Source of the DNA: Methanomassiliicoccales archaeon
Lineage (GTDB): Archaea > Thermoplasmatota > Thermoplasmata > Methanomassiliicoccales > JACIVX01
Direction: 5' to 3'
Assembly: GCA_024464195.1 (NCBI GenBank)
Contig: JANHAK010000106.1
Coordinates: 1 to 5,090 of the forward strand
Length of the DNA stretch: 5,090 bases
This document shows, in pieces, positions 4,499 to 5,090 of the stretch (position 1 is its first letter; the number at the start of each line of letters is the position of its first letter). A program made the position numbers and the translations under genes. The notes beneath the pieces are model-generated. The model had not been told where the DNA came from. It ran no database searches and was given only the letters and a program-made list of their open reading frames with translations.

Positions 4499-5090
4499 AA
4501 TCGGTTAAATTGACGATTGATGGGAAGGCGGTTGAGGTGCCTGATGGCACGACAATCCTCGATGCTGCGCGAGCAAATGGGATCAATATACCGACGCTCT
4601 GCCATTTAGAAGGTGTAAAAGACTACGGAGGGTGCCGCCTCTGCCTCGTCGAAATCAAAGGATCTTCAAAAGTTTTTCCGGCCTGCACGACGCCCGTCGC
4701 TCCGGGCATGGAGGTCACGACAAATTCCGAACGGTTGAGGGAGTACCGGAAAATGACCGTCCAGCTGTTGCTTTCCGAAAGGGCGCACATCTGCTCGGTC
4801 TGTGTCGCCAACGGTGCCTGCGAACTTCAATCGTTGGCGAGCGAACTCGGTGTCGATCAACTCGTTTTCGAACGGGATTGGCCAGAACTCAGTGTCGATC
4901 TCACGCATGCGTATCTTGTCATCGATCGCAACAGGTGCATTCTCTGCACCCGCTGCATAAGGGTTTGCGATGAGATCGAAGGTGTCCACACACTCGATCT
5001 CATGCTCCGCGGAAAGGAAACGCAGGTTGTCATCGATCTCAACGAGAATTGGAAAAACGCCCCTTCCTGTACGGGCTGCAGGAAATGCGC
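4495..5090 (+). CDS. hoxU: HoxU-like diaphorase Fe-S subunit, N-terminal part (runs off right edge)
   Basis: The first 198 residues are present and the frame is open at the edge. A plant-type [2Fe-2S] domain has ligands C36, C47, C50 and C64 (CxxxxxGGCRLC, then PACTTPV). The His-Cys3 [4Fe-4S] motif is H98-x-C100-x2-C103-x5-C109 in HICSVCVANGACELQ; the single residue between His and Cys is the HoxU/HydA style, whereas NuoG usually has H-x3-C. Ferredoxin-type clusters begin at C148, C151, C154, C158 (RCILCTRCIRVCDEIEG) and at C192, C195, C198, the second set continuing off the edge. The segment DEIEGVHTLDL and the spacing of CTGCRKC fit HoxU, normally about 230-240 residues, which links the HoxEF diaphorase to the small hydrogenase subunit HoxY. 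A longer NuoG- or HydA-type protein or a formate dehydrogenase subunit cannot be excluded until the sequence to the right is read. Base composition and style match hoxE and hoxF. Confidence 0.88.
   Translation, partial: MKSVKLTIDGKAVEVPDGTTILDAARANGINIPTLCHLEGVKDYGGCRLCLVEIKGSSKVFPACTTPVAPGMEVTTNSERLREYRKMTVQLLLSERAHICSVCVANGACELQSLASELGVDQLVFERDWPELSVDLTHAYLVIDRNRCILCTRCIRVCDEIEGVHTLDLMLRGKETQVVIDLNENWKNAPSCTGCRKC

Noticed and set aside
4632..4973. Plus-strand 113-codon frame inside hoxU
   Set aside because: The overlapping frame from 4495 contains all expected cluster ligands of HoxU; this one is an out-of-frame shadow.

Overview
The window looks archaeal, most likely a euryarchaeal or Thermoplasmatota-type genome. 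This is inference and is held with moderate confidence. The reasons are AT-rich TATA-like boxes placed about 28 bp before a start codon or before a short leader, a probable leaderless gene, TTG and CTG starts, and GG-rich Shine-Dalgarno sequences directly against overlapping genes. A bacterium cannot be excluded from 5 kb.

Left part (1-1190). A minus-strand radical SAM enzyme runs off the left edge; its first 105 residues are present. It diverges from a plus-strand class I SAM methyltransferase. The gap between them (316-488) carries a 9-bp perfect inverted repeat that straddles the presumed TATA box of the radical SAM gene and looks like an operator.

Middle part (1191-2060). There is no intact gene here. 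The segment holds the last ~45 codons of a FecCD/BtuC-type permease on the minus strand. This is joined back to back, near 1494-1512, to the C-terminal ~145 codons of a FecE/BtuD-type ABC ATPase on the plus strand. Both genes have lost their N-terminal parts at the same point. This is the scar of a deletion or rearrangement in a metal-chelate/cobamide importer locus, or an assembly misjoin.

Right part (2061-5090). A TATA box at 2011-2017 is followed by a tight co-directional cluster. It contains a small 13-cysteine DUF3795-like protein, then hoxE-, hoxF- and hoxU-like genes (the last cut by the right edge). The three encode an NAD(P)H-oxidising/NAD(P)+-reducing diaphorase module. HoxE carries a thioredoxin-like [2Fe-2S] cluster. 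HoxF carries FMN, the NAD site, a [4Fe-4S] cluster and its own N-terminal [2Fe-2S] domain. HoxU carries a [2Fe-2S] cluster, a His-Cys3 [4Fe-4S] cluster and ferredoxin-type clusters, and would pass electrons to a catalytic subunit encoded further right (a NiFe hydrogenase HoxYH is the usual partner, not seen here). hoxE/hoxF and hoxF/hoxU each overlap by 4 bases. The hoxF overlap is CTGA rather than ATGA, so hoxF appears to start at CTG; the first conventional start codon would remove half of its N-terminal cluster site.

The most useful points for a second look are the CTG start of hoxF, the double-truncated transporter scar, the operator-like dyad, and the Cys-rich leader gene of the diaphorase operon.
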